A program made the position numbers and the translations under genes. From CALACW01 sp002431305 (lineage in GTDB: Bacteria; Bacillota; Clostridia; Oscillospirales; Acutalibacteraceae): a DNA stretch of 16,530 nucleotides. The stretch spans positions 1 through 16,530 of the forward strand of contig CALACW010000024.1 in the NCBI GenBank assembly GCA_937890355.1, read 5' to 3'. Numbering within the stretch: position 1 is the first letter of the stretch; each line of letters begins with the position of its first letter. Of the stretch, positions 1-6,489 are shown in pieces. Under the pieces are notes generated by a model that saw only the letters and a program-made list of their open reading frames with translations, searched no databases and had not been told where the DNA came from.

Positions 1-420
1 GAGCGTTACGCGGTATGTTTTCTCAACGTGTTTTTTCGGCGACAGAATTCTGTGCGCAAAATCTCCGTCGTCCGTTATCAGAACAAATCCCGTCGTGTCC
101 TTGTCAAGCCTTCCCGCGGGAAACAGCCCGGGGCGCTTTAACTCCCCATCTATTAAATCTACAACGGTAACGTCCGAGGGGCTGTCCGACGCGCTGACGA
201 CGCCCGACGGCTTGTTCATCATTATATAAACGTATTTTTTATATATGAATTTACGTGAATTCACCGTTATTTCGTCAGAATTTCCGTCGGCTTTAAACGC
301 GGGATTTCTGACCTCTTCGCCGTTTACCCGAACTGCACCCGAGCGAATGAGTTTCGAACTTTCGCTTCTCGTGTACTTTCCCGATGAAGATATTATTTTA
401 TCCAAACGTTCCGAAGACAT
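1..420 (-). CDS. RsuA/RluB-family rRNA pseudouridine synthase, 3' part cut by window edge
   Basis: Pseudouridine synthase of the RsuA/RluB/RluE/RluF family, which isomerises a specific uridine in 16S or 23S rRNA. The 140 visible residues start MSSERLDKIISSSGKYTRSE, which is a typical N-terminal S4 RNA-binding domain (about residues 1-60). The catalytic domain follows, beginning with KYVYIMMNKPSGVVSA and containing the family signature GRLDKDTTGF, whose aspartate is the catalytic residue. The reading frame is still open at position 1, so the C-terminal part lies outside the window. The ATG at 418-420 is preceded by an AAGGAGT ribosome binding site five or six bases upstream. A hairpin terminator lies immediately upstream and I see no separate promoter, so expression may depend on read-through. 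Family assignment is secure. The exact target, for example 16S U516, cannot be read from this fragment. Confidence 0.93.
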   Translation of the reverse strand, partial: MSSERLDKIISSSGKYTRSESSKLIRSGAVRVNGEEVRNPAFKADGNSDEITVNSRKFIYKKYVYIMMNKPSGVVSASDSPSDVTVVDLIDGELKRPGLFPAGRLDKDTTGFVLITDDGDFAHRILSPKKHVEKTYRVTL

Positions 421-436
421 AAAAACTCCTTACGCT

Positions 437-463
437 AAAAAAGAGCGGAATCACGTAATCCCG
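437..463 (-). terminator. Rho-independent terminator after the DUF4830-like gene
   Basis: Read on the minus strand, a 9-bp self-complementary stem with two G-U pairs (446-463, arms CGGGATTAC and GTGATTCCG) is followed within three bases by six consecutive T residues (437-442). It sits 30 bases after the stop of the gene ending at 494 and only a few bases before the ribosome binding site of the pseudouridine synthase gene. Confidence 0.6.
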
Positions 464-493
464 AAACGCACCGTATTTTTTGATTCTGCCCTC

Positions 494-988
494 TTATGCT
501 TTATAAAATGACCGCATGAACCCGCCCAGTTCAACACAGCAGACATCTCCGCCGATAACCTTTGAGTCAAGTATCAGCAGATTCAGCTTGATAACTCCGC
601 TGTCGGGCGCATATCCGTCGTAATTGGTAATATCGTAAGTCCATTTCTGAACTTTTCTGCCCGCGTAGCCGGTCAAATCGGTTCCCTGTGAAATCTGAAT
701 TTTATTATATTCGTTATAAACGTCGTCAAACTCCGACGGAATCAGAACCTCGCACATCTCGCCGGAAGATTTATTCACCTCCCAGCCGAGCGACGAAATA
801 AATCTGAGTCTGCCGTCCTCGCCGAAGGCTGACATATCCGTCCTCTCCGATTGAGTCGACGGCTCGCGGTCCGTTCCGCCCTCCGAACATCCCTTCAAAA
901 CGGCGATAAGGACAATAACAGCGATAACCGCCGCGAAGACAACGGCAATTTTCTTAAATTTTGACGACCTTACGGAAAATATAAACAT
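494..988 (-). CDS. DUF4830-like membrane-anchored protein
   Basis: A 164-residue protein of unknown function. The N-terminus is short and basic, followed by one transmembrane helix (about residues 9-27, AVVFAAVIAVIVLIAVL in its core). A low-complexity Ser/Thr/Glu linker follows, then an extracytoplasmic domain of about 110 residues. That domain has the features I associate with clostridial DUF4830 proteins: a GW motif near its start, then IPSEFDDVYNEYNKIQ, QGTDLTGYAGRKV and a C-terminal VIGGDVCCVELGGFM. No catalytic residues can be proposed. I chose the ATG at 986-988 because GAGGTG lies five bases upstream; an in-frame ATG at 1001-1003 would add five residues but overlaps that ribosome binding site and has none of its own. 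A terminator follows the gene. No clear promoter was found in the 75 bases upstream. Confidence 0.8.
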   Translation of the reverse strand: MFIFSVRSSKFKKIAVVFAAVIAVIVLIAVLKGCSEGGTDREPSTQSERTDMSAFGEDGRLRFISSLGWEVNKSSGEMCEVLIPSEFDDVYNEYNKIQISQGTDLTGYAGRKVQKWTYDITNYDGYAPDSGVIKLNLLILDSKVIGGDVCCVELGGFMRSFYKA

Positions 989-1063
989 AACAACACCTCG
1001 CATATCGATTCATAGATATAGATATGCGGGGAGCCGTAAAATAATGTTTAATTTTATGTATTA

Positions 1064-1615
1064 TTATTTTTCGCTGTTTTTATGATTAATTCTGTCAAGC
1101 TTGGACTGAGCGAGTCTTATATTGTCAAGACTCTTCTGATAATGCTCGATATCGTTTGCAAGAAAACTCTCGCACTCGCTCATGATACTGTTTACAAATT
1201 CGCCTGCGGACGCTCTCATGTCGTGCGACCATTTCTGCGCAGATGCGGAAATCTCGTTTGCTCTCTTGTTCGCGTCGTCTACGATACCGTCGGCTTTCTC
1301 GTTGGCTTCAGCGATAATACGGTCGCTCTCGGCTCTCGCGCCCTGAGTTATCGCATCCATCTCTACGAGCTTCTTAGCCTGAGCCTGCGCGTCCTGAATC
1401 ATCTTTCCGGCGGCTTCCTGAGCCTTGGTTATAATGTCACGTCTCTCTGCGACGATTTTTCTTGCCTGTATAATCTCTGTGGGAACGGAGGAGGTAAGTT
1501 CCTCAAGACACTCTCTGATAGCGTCGCCGTCAACCTTGATTTTTCCGCCCATAACGGAAACTTTACCCTCTTCAAGTATGTCCTCGATTTTCTCAATAAT
1601 ATCCTCGTAATTCAT
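1064..1615 (-). CDS. Coiled-coil protein resembling ATP synthase subunit b / V-type subunit H stalk proteins
   Basis: A 183-residue hydrophilic protein with no membrane segment and no signal peptide. From about residue 50 to 170 it is rich in Ala, Glu, Lys, Asp and Ile with heptad-like spacing (for example AAGKMIQDAQAQAKKLVEMD and AEANEKADGIVDDANKRANE), so it is very probably one long coiled coil. Stalk subunits of rotary ATPases have this composition, and automated pipelines tend to name such proteins ATPase subunits, but there is no ATPase gene cluster here. A structural, division-linked or scaffolding role is equally possible. It lies 40 bases after coaD in the same direction and probably shares its transcript. 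AAGGAG lies eleven bases before the chosen ATG (1613-1615); a GTG four codons upstream overlaps that ribosome binding site and is less likely. Confidence 0.8.
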   Translation of the reverse strand: MNYEDIIEKIEDILEEGKVSVMGGKIKVDGDAIRECLEELTSSVPTEIIQARKIVAERRDIITKAQEAAGKMIQDAQAQAKKLVEMDAITQGARAESDRIIAEANEKADGIVDDANKRANEISASAQKWSHDMRASAGEFVNSIMSECESFLANDIEHYQKSLDNIRLAQSKLDRINHKNSEK

Positions 1616-1655
1616 AGTTTTTTGCACTCCTTTATATTATAAAAACTTAAATATC

Positions 1656-2147
1656 TCACATTTCTGATGAATATTTTTTAACAATATCGTCCCTTATAAC
1701 GTCGGGAACGAATCCCGAAATATCACCGCCGTAACGGCATATTTCGCGTACGACGCTCGAACTTAAATACATATACTCACTGCTCGTAACGGCAAATACC
1801 GTCTCGACGTCGGGAGCCAGCTTCTTGTTTGCCAGAGCCTGCTGAAATTCGTCCTCGAAATCGGAAACGGCGCGCAGTCCCTTGACAATGGCACAGACTC
1901 CGTTCATCTTAACATAGTCGGCAAGCAGTCCGCCGTAAAAATCGACTGCCACATTCGGCATGCCGTCCACGCACCGCCTTATGAGCTCCGCGCGTTCCTC
2001 AACGGGAAGCGTCCCGCCGTTTTTTCTGGCATTATACATAACGAGAACAATGACCTTGTCGAACATCGAAGACGCTCTTTTTATTATATCTATATGTCCG
2101 TTCGTTACGGGGTCAAAACTTCCCGGACATACCGCGATACGGTTCAT
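1656..2147 (-). CDS. coaD: Phosphopantetheine adenylyltransferase
   Basis: Catalyses ATP + 4'-phosphopantetheine to dephospho-CoA + diphosphate, the penultimate step of coenzyme A synthesis, in the cytoplasm. The 163 residues match the usual length (about 160). The nucleotidyltransferase signature is intact: CPGSFDPVTNGHIDII at residues 7-22, including the TNGH catalytic motif. The distal ATP-binding motif is also visible in YMYLSSSVVREI. The ATG overlaps the rsmD stop by four bases (ATGA), and a GGAGGCG ribosome binding site lies inside the rsmD end, so translation is coupled. The rsmD-coaD pairing is widespread in Firmicutes. Confidence 0.97.
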   Translation of the reverse strand: MNRIAVCPGSFDPVTNGHIDIIKRASSMFDKVIVLVMYNARKNGGTLPVEERAELIRRCVDGMPNVAVDFYGGLLADYVKMNGVCAIVKGLRAVSDFEDEFQQALANKKLAPDVETVFAVTSSEYMYLSSSVVREICRYGGDISGFVPDVIRDDIVKKYSSEM

Positions 2148-2689
2148 GCGTTCGCCTCCGCTCTGTAATACGTAACCTTTGTTTTTCCGTACTTTGCCTC
2201 TTTGACGACTGTGAAGTCACCGCATTTTTCCGGTAAATTTTCATCGTACGCCGACTCGCAGACGATTACCCCGCCGGGGTTAATAACCTCGTGAGCGTAC
2301 TGCATTGCTTTGTCAATAAGCTGTTTTCTGTACGGAGGATCCATAAATACTATATCGAATTTTTCACGCGTGGTTCTTAAATACGAAATTCCGTCCGTAT
2401 TTATAACCGTCGCAAGCGAATCAAGACGCGTATTTTCGAGGTTTTTATTTATAACGCCGACTGTCTGTCTTGACAAATCGCAGAACACGGCTTTCTTTGC
2501 GCCTCTGCTCAATGCCTCAATTCCGAGCGAGCCCGAGCCCGCAAACAAATCAAGAATGCTTCTGCCCTCTATTTCGAACTGTATGCTCGAAAAAACAGCC
2601 TCCTTGACTTTATCCGTCGTAGGTCTTATATCCTCGCCCTCAAGCGTTATAAGTCGTCGGCCTCTTGCCGAACCGGTAATTACTCTCAT
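2144..2689 (-). CDS. rsmD: 16S rRNA (guanine966-N2)-methyltransferase
   Basis: S-adenosylmethionine-dependent methyltransferase that modifies G966 of 16S rRNA during 30S assembly. The 181-residue protein opens with MRVITGSARGRRL and has RPTTDKVKEAVF (22-33), the SAM-binding loop DLFAGSGSLGIEALSRGA (47-64) and the amino-methyltransferase catalytic motif DPPY (117-120). Length and motif order are normal. It is the first gene of the rsmD-coaD-coiled-coil unit and has its own promoter (2722-2751). The ribosome binding site is modest (GGTGA, seven bases before the ATG). Confidence 0.96.
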   Translation of the reverse strand: MRVITGSARGRRLITLEGEDIRPTTDKVKEAVFSSIQFEIEGRSILDLFAGSGSLGIEALSRGAKKAVFCDLSRQTVGVINKNLENTRLDSLATVINTDGISYLRTTREKFDIVFMDPPYRKQLIDKAMQYAHEVINPGGVIVCESAYDENLPEKCGDFTVVKEAKYGKTKVTYYRAEANA

Positions 2690-2721
2690 TAAATATTCAC
2701 CAATAATCCATTATTAGTATT

Positions 2722-2751
2722 ATTATCTCATTAATCGACCGCATTTGTCAA
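2722..2751 (-). promoter_or_regulatory. Sigma-A promoter for rsmD-coaD
   Basis: On the minus strand a perfect TTGACA (2746-2751) is followed after 18 bases by GATAAT (2722-2727), preceded by TG at the extended -10 position. The predicted start is about 2715, giving a leader of about 25 bases before the rsmD ATG. No GC-rich terminator hairpin separates it from uvrC upstream, so some uvrC read-through is possible. Confidence 0.75.
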
Positions 2752-2801
2752 CAGAAAAACCGAAAAATATATCAATTATTATGCAAAAAAAATATCAATT
2801 A

Positions 2802-4661
2802 TTAAGAATGCTCCCCGTGAAAATATCTGTAAATATTCTCTGCGGTCTTTTCGGTTATCGAATCAACCTGACGAAGCTCCTCTACGCCCGCATTTTTTAC
2901 AGCCTTAACCGTTTTGAATTTTTCAAGCAAAGCTTTGGCTCTTACCTCGCCCACGCCGTCTATTTCGGTAAGCGACAGTTTTTTTAAAGAGGACGACTGT
3001 TTGTTTCTGTGATATGAAACGGAGAACCTGTGAACCTCCTCCTGTATATCGGAAACCAGCGTAAACACCTTACGCTTGTCAACAATCGCGATTTCGCCGC
3101 CGTTGCACGCTATTGCGCGGGTTCTGTGCTTAGAATCCTTTACCATACCGAACAGCGGAACATACACACCGAACGAGTCAAGCACGGGTTTTACTGCGTT
3201 GACCTGACCGTGCGAACCGTCCAGCAGTATAAGGTCGGGAAGTCTGCCGAATCCCTCGTTTTCGCCGTCGTCCTTATGCTTGACGTACTCATTCATACGT
3301 CTTGTCAGCACCTCCGCCATTGAACGATAGTCGTCCTGTCCTGAAAATCCTTTTATCGAGAATTTTCTGTACGCGCTTTTGAGCGGTTTTCCGTTTTTGA
3401 ATACTATCATACCGGCAACGTTGTCCGCGCCGTCCGTATGAGAAATATCGTACGATTCTATATATTCGGGAATTTTATCAAGTCCCAGAAGCTCTTTTAA
3501 TTCGTCCAGCGCCTCAACATCTCTGCCTGCTCTGCCGACGGACTGCGCCAGTTTTTCGGCGGCATTCGTTCTGCACAGCCCCATAAGACGGGCGTTTTCG
3601 CCCTTTTCGGGAACGCGTATTTTAACGGCGTGTCCGCTTTTTTCGCTGAGCCAGCGCTCTATCATTTCGGAGTCTGCAAGTTCTCTGTCAACAGAGACGA
3701 CCCTCGGAACCGAGTCTCTTATTGAATAATACTCCGTTATCATTCCGGGCATAGCCTCGTCCGCGTCTTCTACGGCTTCGCAGATAAAATACTCACTGTC
3801 GTAAAGTCTGCCGTCCGCGACGCGCAAAACCATCAGACACATTCTATTCGGCGTTTCGCTCAGCGCAAAAACGTCCTGTTCTTCTGTTTTTACGCTTACG
3901 ACGCTCTGTTTTTTCGCCGTTCTCTCAATCGCGTTAATCGAATCTCTCAACGCAGCCGCGCGTTCAAATTCAAGAGCCTCTGCGGCAAGTTCCATACGTT
4001 TTTTTAAATCTCTTACTATCTTTTCGCTTCCGCCTGTTACGAATTTAACGGCGTTTTCGACGTTTAAGTTGTGGTCTTCCTTTGAGATTTTGCCCGCGCA
4101 CGGAGCGGAGCATTGTTTTATATAATAATTAAGACACGGTCTGCCCGACTTTATATCTCTCGGAAATACCTTCGAGCACACGGGCAGTCTGAATATTTTG
4201 CACGCCTCCTCGACGGAGCGGTTTACGCAGTCGGAGCTCGTATACGGACCGAGATACTTCGCGCCGTCGTCGAGTTTCTGTTTTACTGCGGACAGACTTT
4301 TCCACTCGCCCTGACCGATTCTTATATAGTGATATCCTTTATCATCCTTTAAAAGAATATTATATTTCGGCATATGCTGTTTTATAAGACTGCACTCGAG
4401 GACGAGAGCCTCAAATTCGCTTCCGACGAGAATATAATCGAAATCCTCAACATTTTCGACCATACGGCGGACTTTTATCGTATGATTATTCTGCGAACCG
4501 AAATACTGGCTGACTCTGTTTTTTAGCGCCTTCGCCTTGCCTATATAAATAATATTCTTTTTTTTATCCTTCATTATATAAACGCCGGGAGTCAGAGGCA
4601 GTCTCATCGCCTTGCTTCTCAAACGTTTTAATCTGTCGTCTTTTATATTGGAATCCGTAAT
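2802..4661 (-). CDS. uvrC: Excinuclease ABC subunit C, probable AUU start
   Basis: Nuclease subunit of UvrABC nucleotide excision repair, making the 3' and 5' incisions around a UvrB-marked lesion. Counting from the proposed start (619 residues): GIY-YIG endonuclease domain near the N-terminus (GVYIMKDKKKNIIYIG), a four-cysteine cluster (LPVC, RPC, QCSAPC) at the place where E. coli UvrC binds an Fe-S cluster, the UVR/UvrB-binding helix pair (about 213-245), the RNase H-like second nuclease domain (YDISHTDGADNVAG, LILLDGSHGQ, EEVHRFSVSYHR), and a C-terminal helix-hairpin-helix pair (LTEIDGVGEVRAKALLEKF). The start is unusual. No ATG precedes the conserved LPLTPGVYIM. ATT at 4659-4661 lies five bases after a strong GGGAGG (4667-4672) and supplies the expected N-terminal helix (TDSNIKDDRLKR, then LRSKAMRL). 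The alternative TTG at 4620-4622 has no ribosome binding site and would truncate that helix. Confidence 0.93.
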   Translation of the reverse strand: MTDSNIKDDRLKRLRSKAMRLPLTPGVYIMKDKKKNIIYIGKAKALKNRVSQYFGSQNNHTIKVRRMVENVEDFDYILVGSEFEALVLECSLIKQHMPKYNILLKDDKGYHYIRIGQGEWKSLSAVKQKLDDGAKYLGPYTSSDCVNRSVEEACKIFRLPVCSKVFPRDIKSGRPCLNYYIKQCSAPCAGKISKEDHNLNVENAVKFVTGGSEKIVRDLKKRMELAAEALEFERAAALRDSINAIERTAKKQSVVSVKTEEQDVFALSETPNRMCLMVLRVADGRLYDSEYFICEAVEDADEAMPGMITEYYSIRDSVPRVVSVDRELADSEMIERWLSEKSGHAVKIRVPEKGENARLMGLCRTNAAEKLAQSVGRAGRDVEALDELKELLGLDKIPEYIESYDISHTDGADNVAGMIVFKNGKPLKSAYRKFSIKGFSGQDDYRSMAEVLTRRMNEYVKHKDDGENEGFGRLPDLILLDGSHGQVNAVKPVLDSFGVYVPLFGMVKDSKHRTRAIACNGGEIAIVDKRKVFTLVSDIQEEVHRFSVSYHRNKQSSSLKKLSLTEIDGVGEVRAKALLEKFKTVKAVKNAGVEELRQVDSITEKTAENIYRYFHGEHS

Positions 4662-4683
4662 TTTCGCCTCCCGTCCTGCTGAT

Positions 4684-4711
4684 AAAAACGGGGACTGATA
4701 TCAGCCCCCGT
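4684..4711 (-). terminator. Rho-independent terminator after the HPr gene
   Basis: On the minus strand, arms ACGGGGGCTGAT and ATCAGTCCCCGT (4688-4711) form a near-perfect 12-bp palindrome with one G-U pair, followed directly by five T residues (4684-4688). It stands between the HPr stop codon and the uvrC ribosome binding site, which begins only about 12 bases beyond the T-run. Confidence 0.8.
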
Positions 4712-4745
4712 CCTATTGTGTCGTTTATTTTAAATTGAATGTCTT

Positions 4746-5009
4746 TTAATCGGCAAATCCCGACTCTACAAGCTTAGCGAGAGCCTCTACGGCCTCCTGC
4801 TCGTCGTTACCGCCGGCAATTATTCTGATCTTCGTTCCTCCCATTATACCGAGAGAAAGAACGCCGAGAAGACTTTTCGCGTTTGCGCGTCTTTCTTCCT
4901 TCTCAACCCATATAGAGGACTTGAACTCGTTGGCTTTCTGAATAAAGAACGTAGCGGGACGAGCGTGAAGTCCCACCTGGTTCTGAACAACGACATCTTT
5001 AACGTACAT
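4746..5009 (-). CDS. ptsH: HPr family phosphocarrier protein
   Basis: Small cytoplasmic phosphocarrier of the phosphoenolpyruvate-dependent sugar phosphotransferase system. It passes phosphate from enzyme I to EIIA via a histidine, and in Firmicutes it is also phosphorylated on a serine by HPr kinase for catabolite control. With the ATG at 5007-5009 the protein has 87 residues, and the signature GLHARPATFF places the active histidine at exactly position 15. The regulatory site NAKSLLGVLSLGI places serine at exactly position 46. Both canonical numbers support this start over an upstream TTG. GGGAG lies about eight bases before the ATG. His15 argues against a Crh-type protein. The gene stands alone between its own promoter and terminator; no enzyme I gene is nearby, as is common in clostridia. 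Confidence 0.93.
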   Translation of the reverse strand: MYVKDVVVQNQVGLHARPATFFIQKANEFKSSIWVEKEERRANAKSLLGVLSLGIMGGTKIRIIAGGNDEQEAVEALAKLVESGFAD

Positions 5010-5054
5010 AGAGACTACTCCCAATCAATAAATTTATAAATAACTACAGTAATT

Positions 5055-5082
5055 ATTATATCACAAAACTTCCGCTCGTCAA
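5055..5082 (-). promoter_or_regulatory. Sigma-A promoter for the HPr gene
   Basis: On the minus strand TTGACG (5077-5082), a 16-base spacer, and a perfect TATAAT (5055-5060) preceded by TGA, giving an extended -10. The start is predicted near 5048, about 40 bases before the HPr ATG. I see nothing else interpretable between here and the trmD terminator. Confidence 0.75.
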
Positions 5083-5208
5083 TGAAAAAAAACCTCATAT
5101 CCGCCGTTTTTCAATAATTCATAGACTGTACTAAAACACACTTTTTTCGACTGTATGAACTTTGTGCAAAATCACAAAGAATCACGCCCTGATTTATTGA
5201 AACAATCC

Positions 5209-5251
5209 AAAAAAGACTGTTGTCCGACGAAAAAACATCTTCGACGGACAA
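5209..5251 (-). terminator. Rho-independent terminator closing the pot-rimM-trmD operon
   Basis: On the minus strand, arms TTGTCCG and CGGACAA (5220-5251) pair perfectly, and the stem continues past one mismatch with CGAA/TTCG. A run of six T residues (5209-5214) follows five bases later. It begins about 20 bases after the trmD stop codon. Confidence 0.75.
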
Positions 5252-5272
5252 CAAAAATTTCCACATTATGCC

Positions 5273-5974
5273 TTATTTTTTATTTTTCATATACATTTCG
5301 TACATATCAGGACGACGTTCCTCCGTCCTTTTAAGAGACTGTTCCGCACGCCATTTTTCTATGTTCGCGTGGTGCCCCGATAAAAGGACATCCGGCACAG
5401 CCATGCCGTTCCAGACCGCAGGTTTTGTATACTGCGGATATTCGAGAAGACCGTCATAGTGACTTTCCTTCGACTTTGCCTCGTCATTGGGCAGAACTCC
5501 GTCCACCATACGCGCGATACAGTCGCTCAGGACAAGCGCGGGAAGCTCCCCGCCCGTCAGAACGTAATCGCCTATCGAAATTTCTTCGTCGACTATCGCC
5601 TCGAGAACTCTCTCGTCGACCCCCTCGTAGTGTCCGCACAGCAGAGCGATATTATCAAGCTGAGACAGTTCCTTCGCCCTCTGCTGGGTCAAAGTTTTTC
5701 CCTCGGGCGACATGAATATCAAATGCGGTCTTTTCCCGAGTTCTTCGCACAGCGCGTTAAAACAGTCGTATATCGGCTGCGCCTGCATGAGCATGCCCAT
5801 TCCGCCCCCGTACGGGGAATCGTCGACCCTGTTGTGCTTATCGAGCGTATAATCCCTGATATTCACCGCATTTATCTCAATAAGCCCCTTATCCCTGGCT
5901 CTGCCTATAACGCTTTCGGAATAATACGCCTCGCACATTTCGGGAAACAGCGTAAGAATATCAATCCGCATCAT
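5273..5974 (-). CDS. trmD: tRNA (guanine37-N1)-methyltransferase
   Basis: SPOUT-class, S-adenosylmethionine-dependent enzyme that makes m1G37 next to the anticodon of tRNAs reading CNN codons and prevents +1 frameshifting; essential in most bacteria. The 233 residues contain MRIDILTLFPEM at the start, HNRVDDSPYGGGMGMLMQ, SPEGKTLTQ, the knot motif LLCGHYEGVDERV, and IGDYVLTGGELPALVL. Length is normal. The ATG at 5972-5974 lies eight bases after AGAGG; a second ATG one codon later is also possible. The start lies inside the end of rimM (14-base overlap), so the two are translationally coupled. It is the last gene of the pot operon. Confidence 0.96.
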   Translation of the reverse strand: MMRIDILTLFPEMCEAYYSESVIGRARDKGLIEINAVNIRDYTLDKHNRVDDSPYGGGMGMLMQAQPIYDCFNALCEELGKRPHLIFMSPEGKTLTQQRAKELSQLDNIALLCGHYEGVDERVLEAIVDEEISIGDYVLTGGELPALVLSDCIARMVDGVLPNDEAKSKESHYDGLLEYPQYTKPAVWNGMAVPDVLLSGHHANIEKWRAEQSLKRTEERRPDMYEMYMKNKK

Positions 5975-6485
5975 CAAAAATTCCTCTCATCGGACTTATC
6001 TTAATAACGCCGTTTTTAACGTCGACATCCTTTACTACGTCCTTTATCGCGGGCAGAAGATACTCGCTGTTATTTGAATCCGTAACACTCCAAATGTCGT
6101 TTGCACCCGCTCCCGCCGTAACGTCGGTAAGCGTGCCGTATACCTTGCTCTCGTCGTCCGAATCAATGACCGAACAGCCTATCAAATCCTGAACGAACCA
6201 ATCGCCGTCCCCGAGTCCGGAGTCATCCCTGTTCATAAACAGAATTTTATTTCTCAGCGCGGAAGCCGATTCAACCGTATCGGTGTTTTCAAGTTTTAAT
6301 ATAACGACGTTTCCGTGCGGACGGCATGAAATGATTTTAACGCCGTTTATGCCCTCGGAATCGAAATATAACGTTTTGAATCTCTTTACGAATTCGGGGC
6401 TGTCGCACCACGGATTGAGTCTAACCTCACCCTTGATTCCGTGCGTGCCGACAATCTGTCCGATTTCAAGATACTGTTTAAGCAT
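5961..6485 (-). CDS. rimM: 16S rRNA processing / 30S maturation protein RimM
   Basis: Assembly factor for the head of the 30S subunit that binds ribosomal protein S19. The 174-residue protein has the N-terminal RimM barrel (IGQIVGTHGIKGEVRLNPW, residues 8-26) and the C-terminal PRC-barrel region (DWFVQDLIGCSVIDSD onward, with EYLLPAIKDVVKDVDV). Length is normal. The ATG lies four bases after the potD stop, with GGGAGTG as ribosome binding site overlapping the potD end. The usual partners rpsP, the KH-domain gene and rplS are absent here: rimM-trmD instead follows a polyamine transporter. Confidence 0.95.
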   Translation of the reverse strand: MLKQYLEIGQIVGTHGIKGEVRLNPWCDSPEFVKRFKTLYFDSEGINGVKIISCRPHGNVVILKLENTDTVESASALRNKILFMNRDDSGLGDGDWFVQDLIGCSVIDSDDESKVYGTLTDVTAGAGANDIWSVTDSNNSEYLLPAIKDVVKDVDVKNGVIKISPMRGIFDDAD

Positions 6486-6489
6486 CGTT

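Noticed and set aside
1082..1642. Plus-strand open frame of 186 codons opposite the coiled-coil gene
   Set aside because: It is an antisense shadow of a low-complexity coiled-coil gene, with no ribosome binding site and a cysteine- and leucine-rich composition lacking any domain.
2760..2801. Direct repeat of AATAATTGATAT (minus strand) between uvrC and rsmD as a terminator or operator
   Set aside because: There is no GC-rich stem, and such A+T-rich repeats are expected by chance in this kind of intergenic DNA.
4620..4622. TTG as the uvrC start codon
   Set aside because: No ribosome binding site precedes it and it removes part of the usual N-terminal helix. The ATT thirteen codons upstream has a strong GGGAGG at proper spacing.
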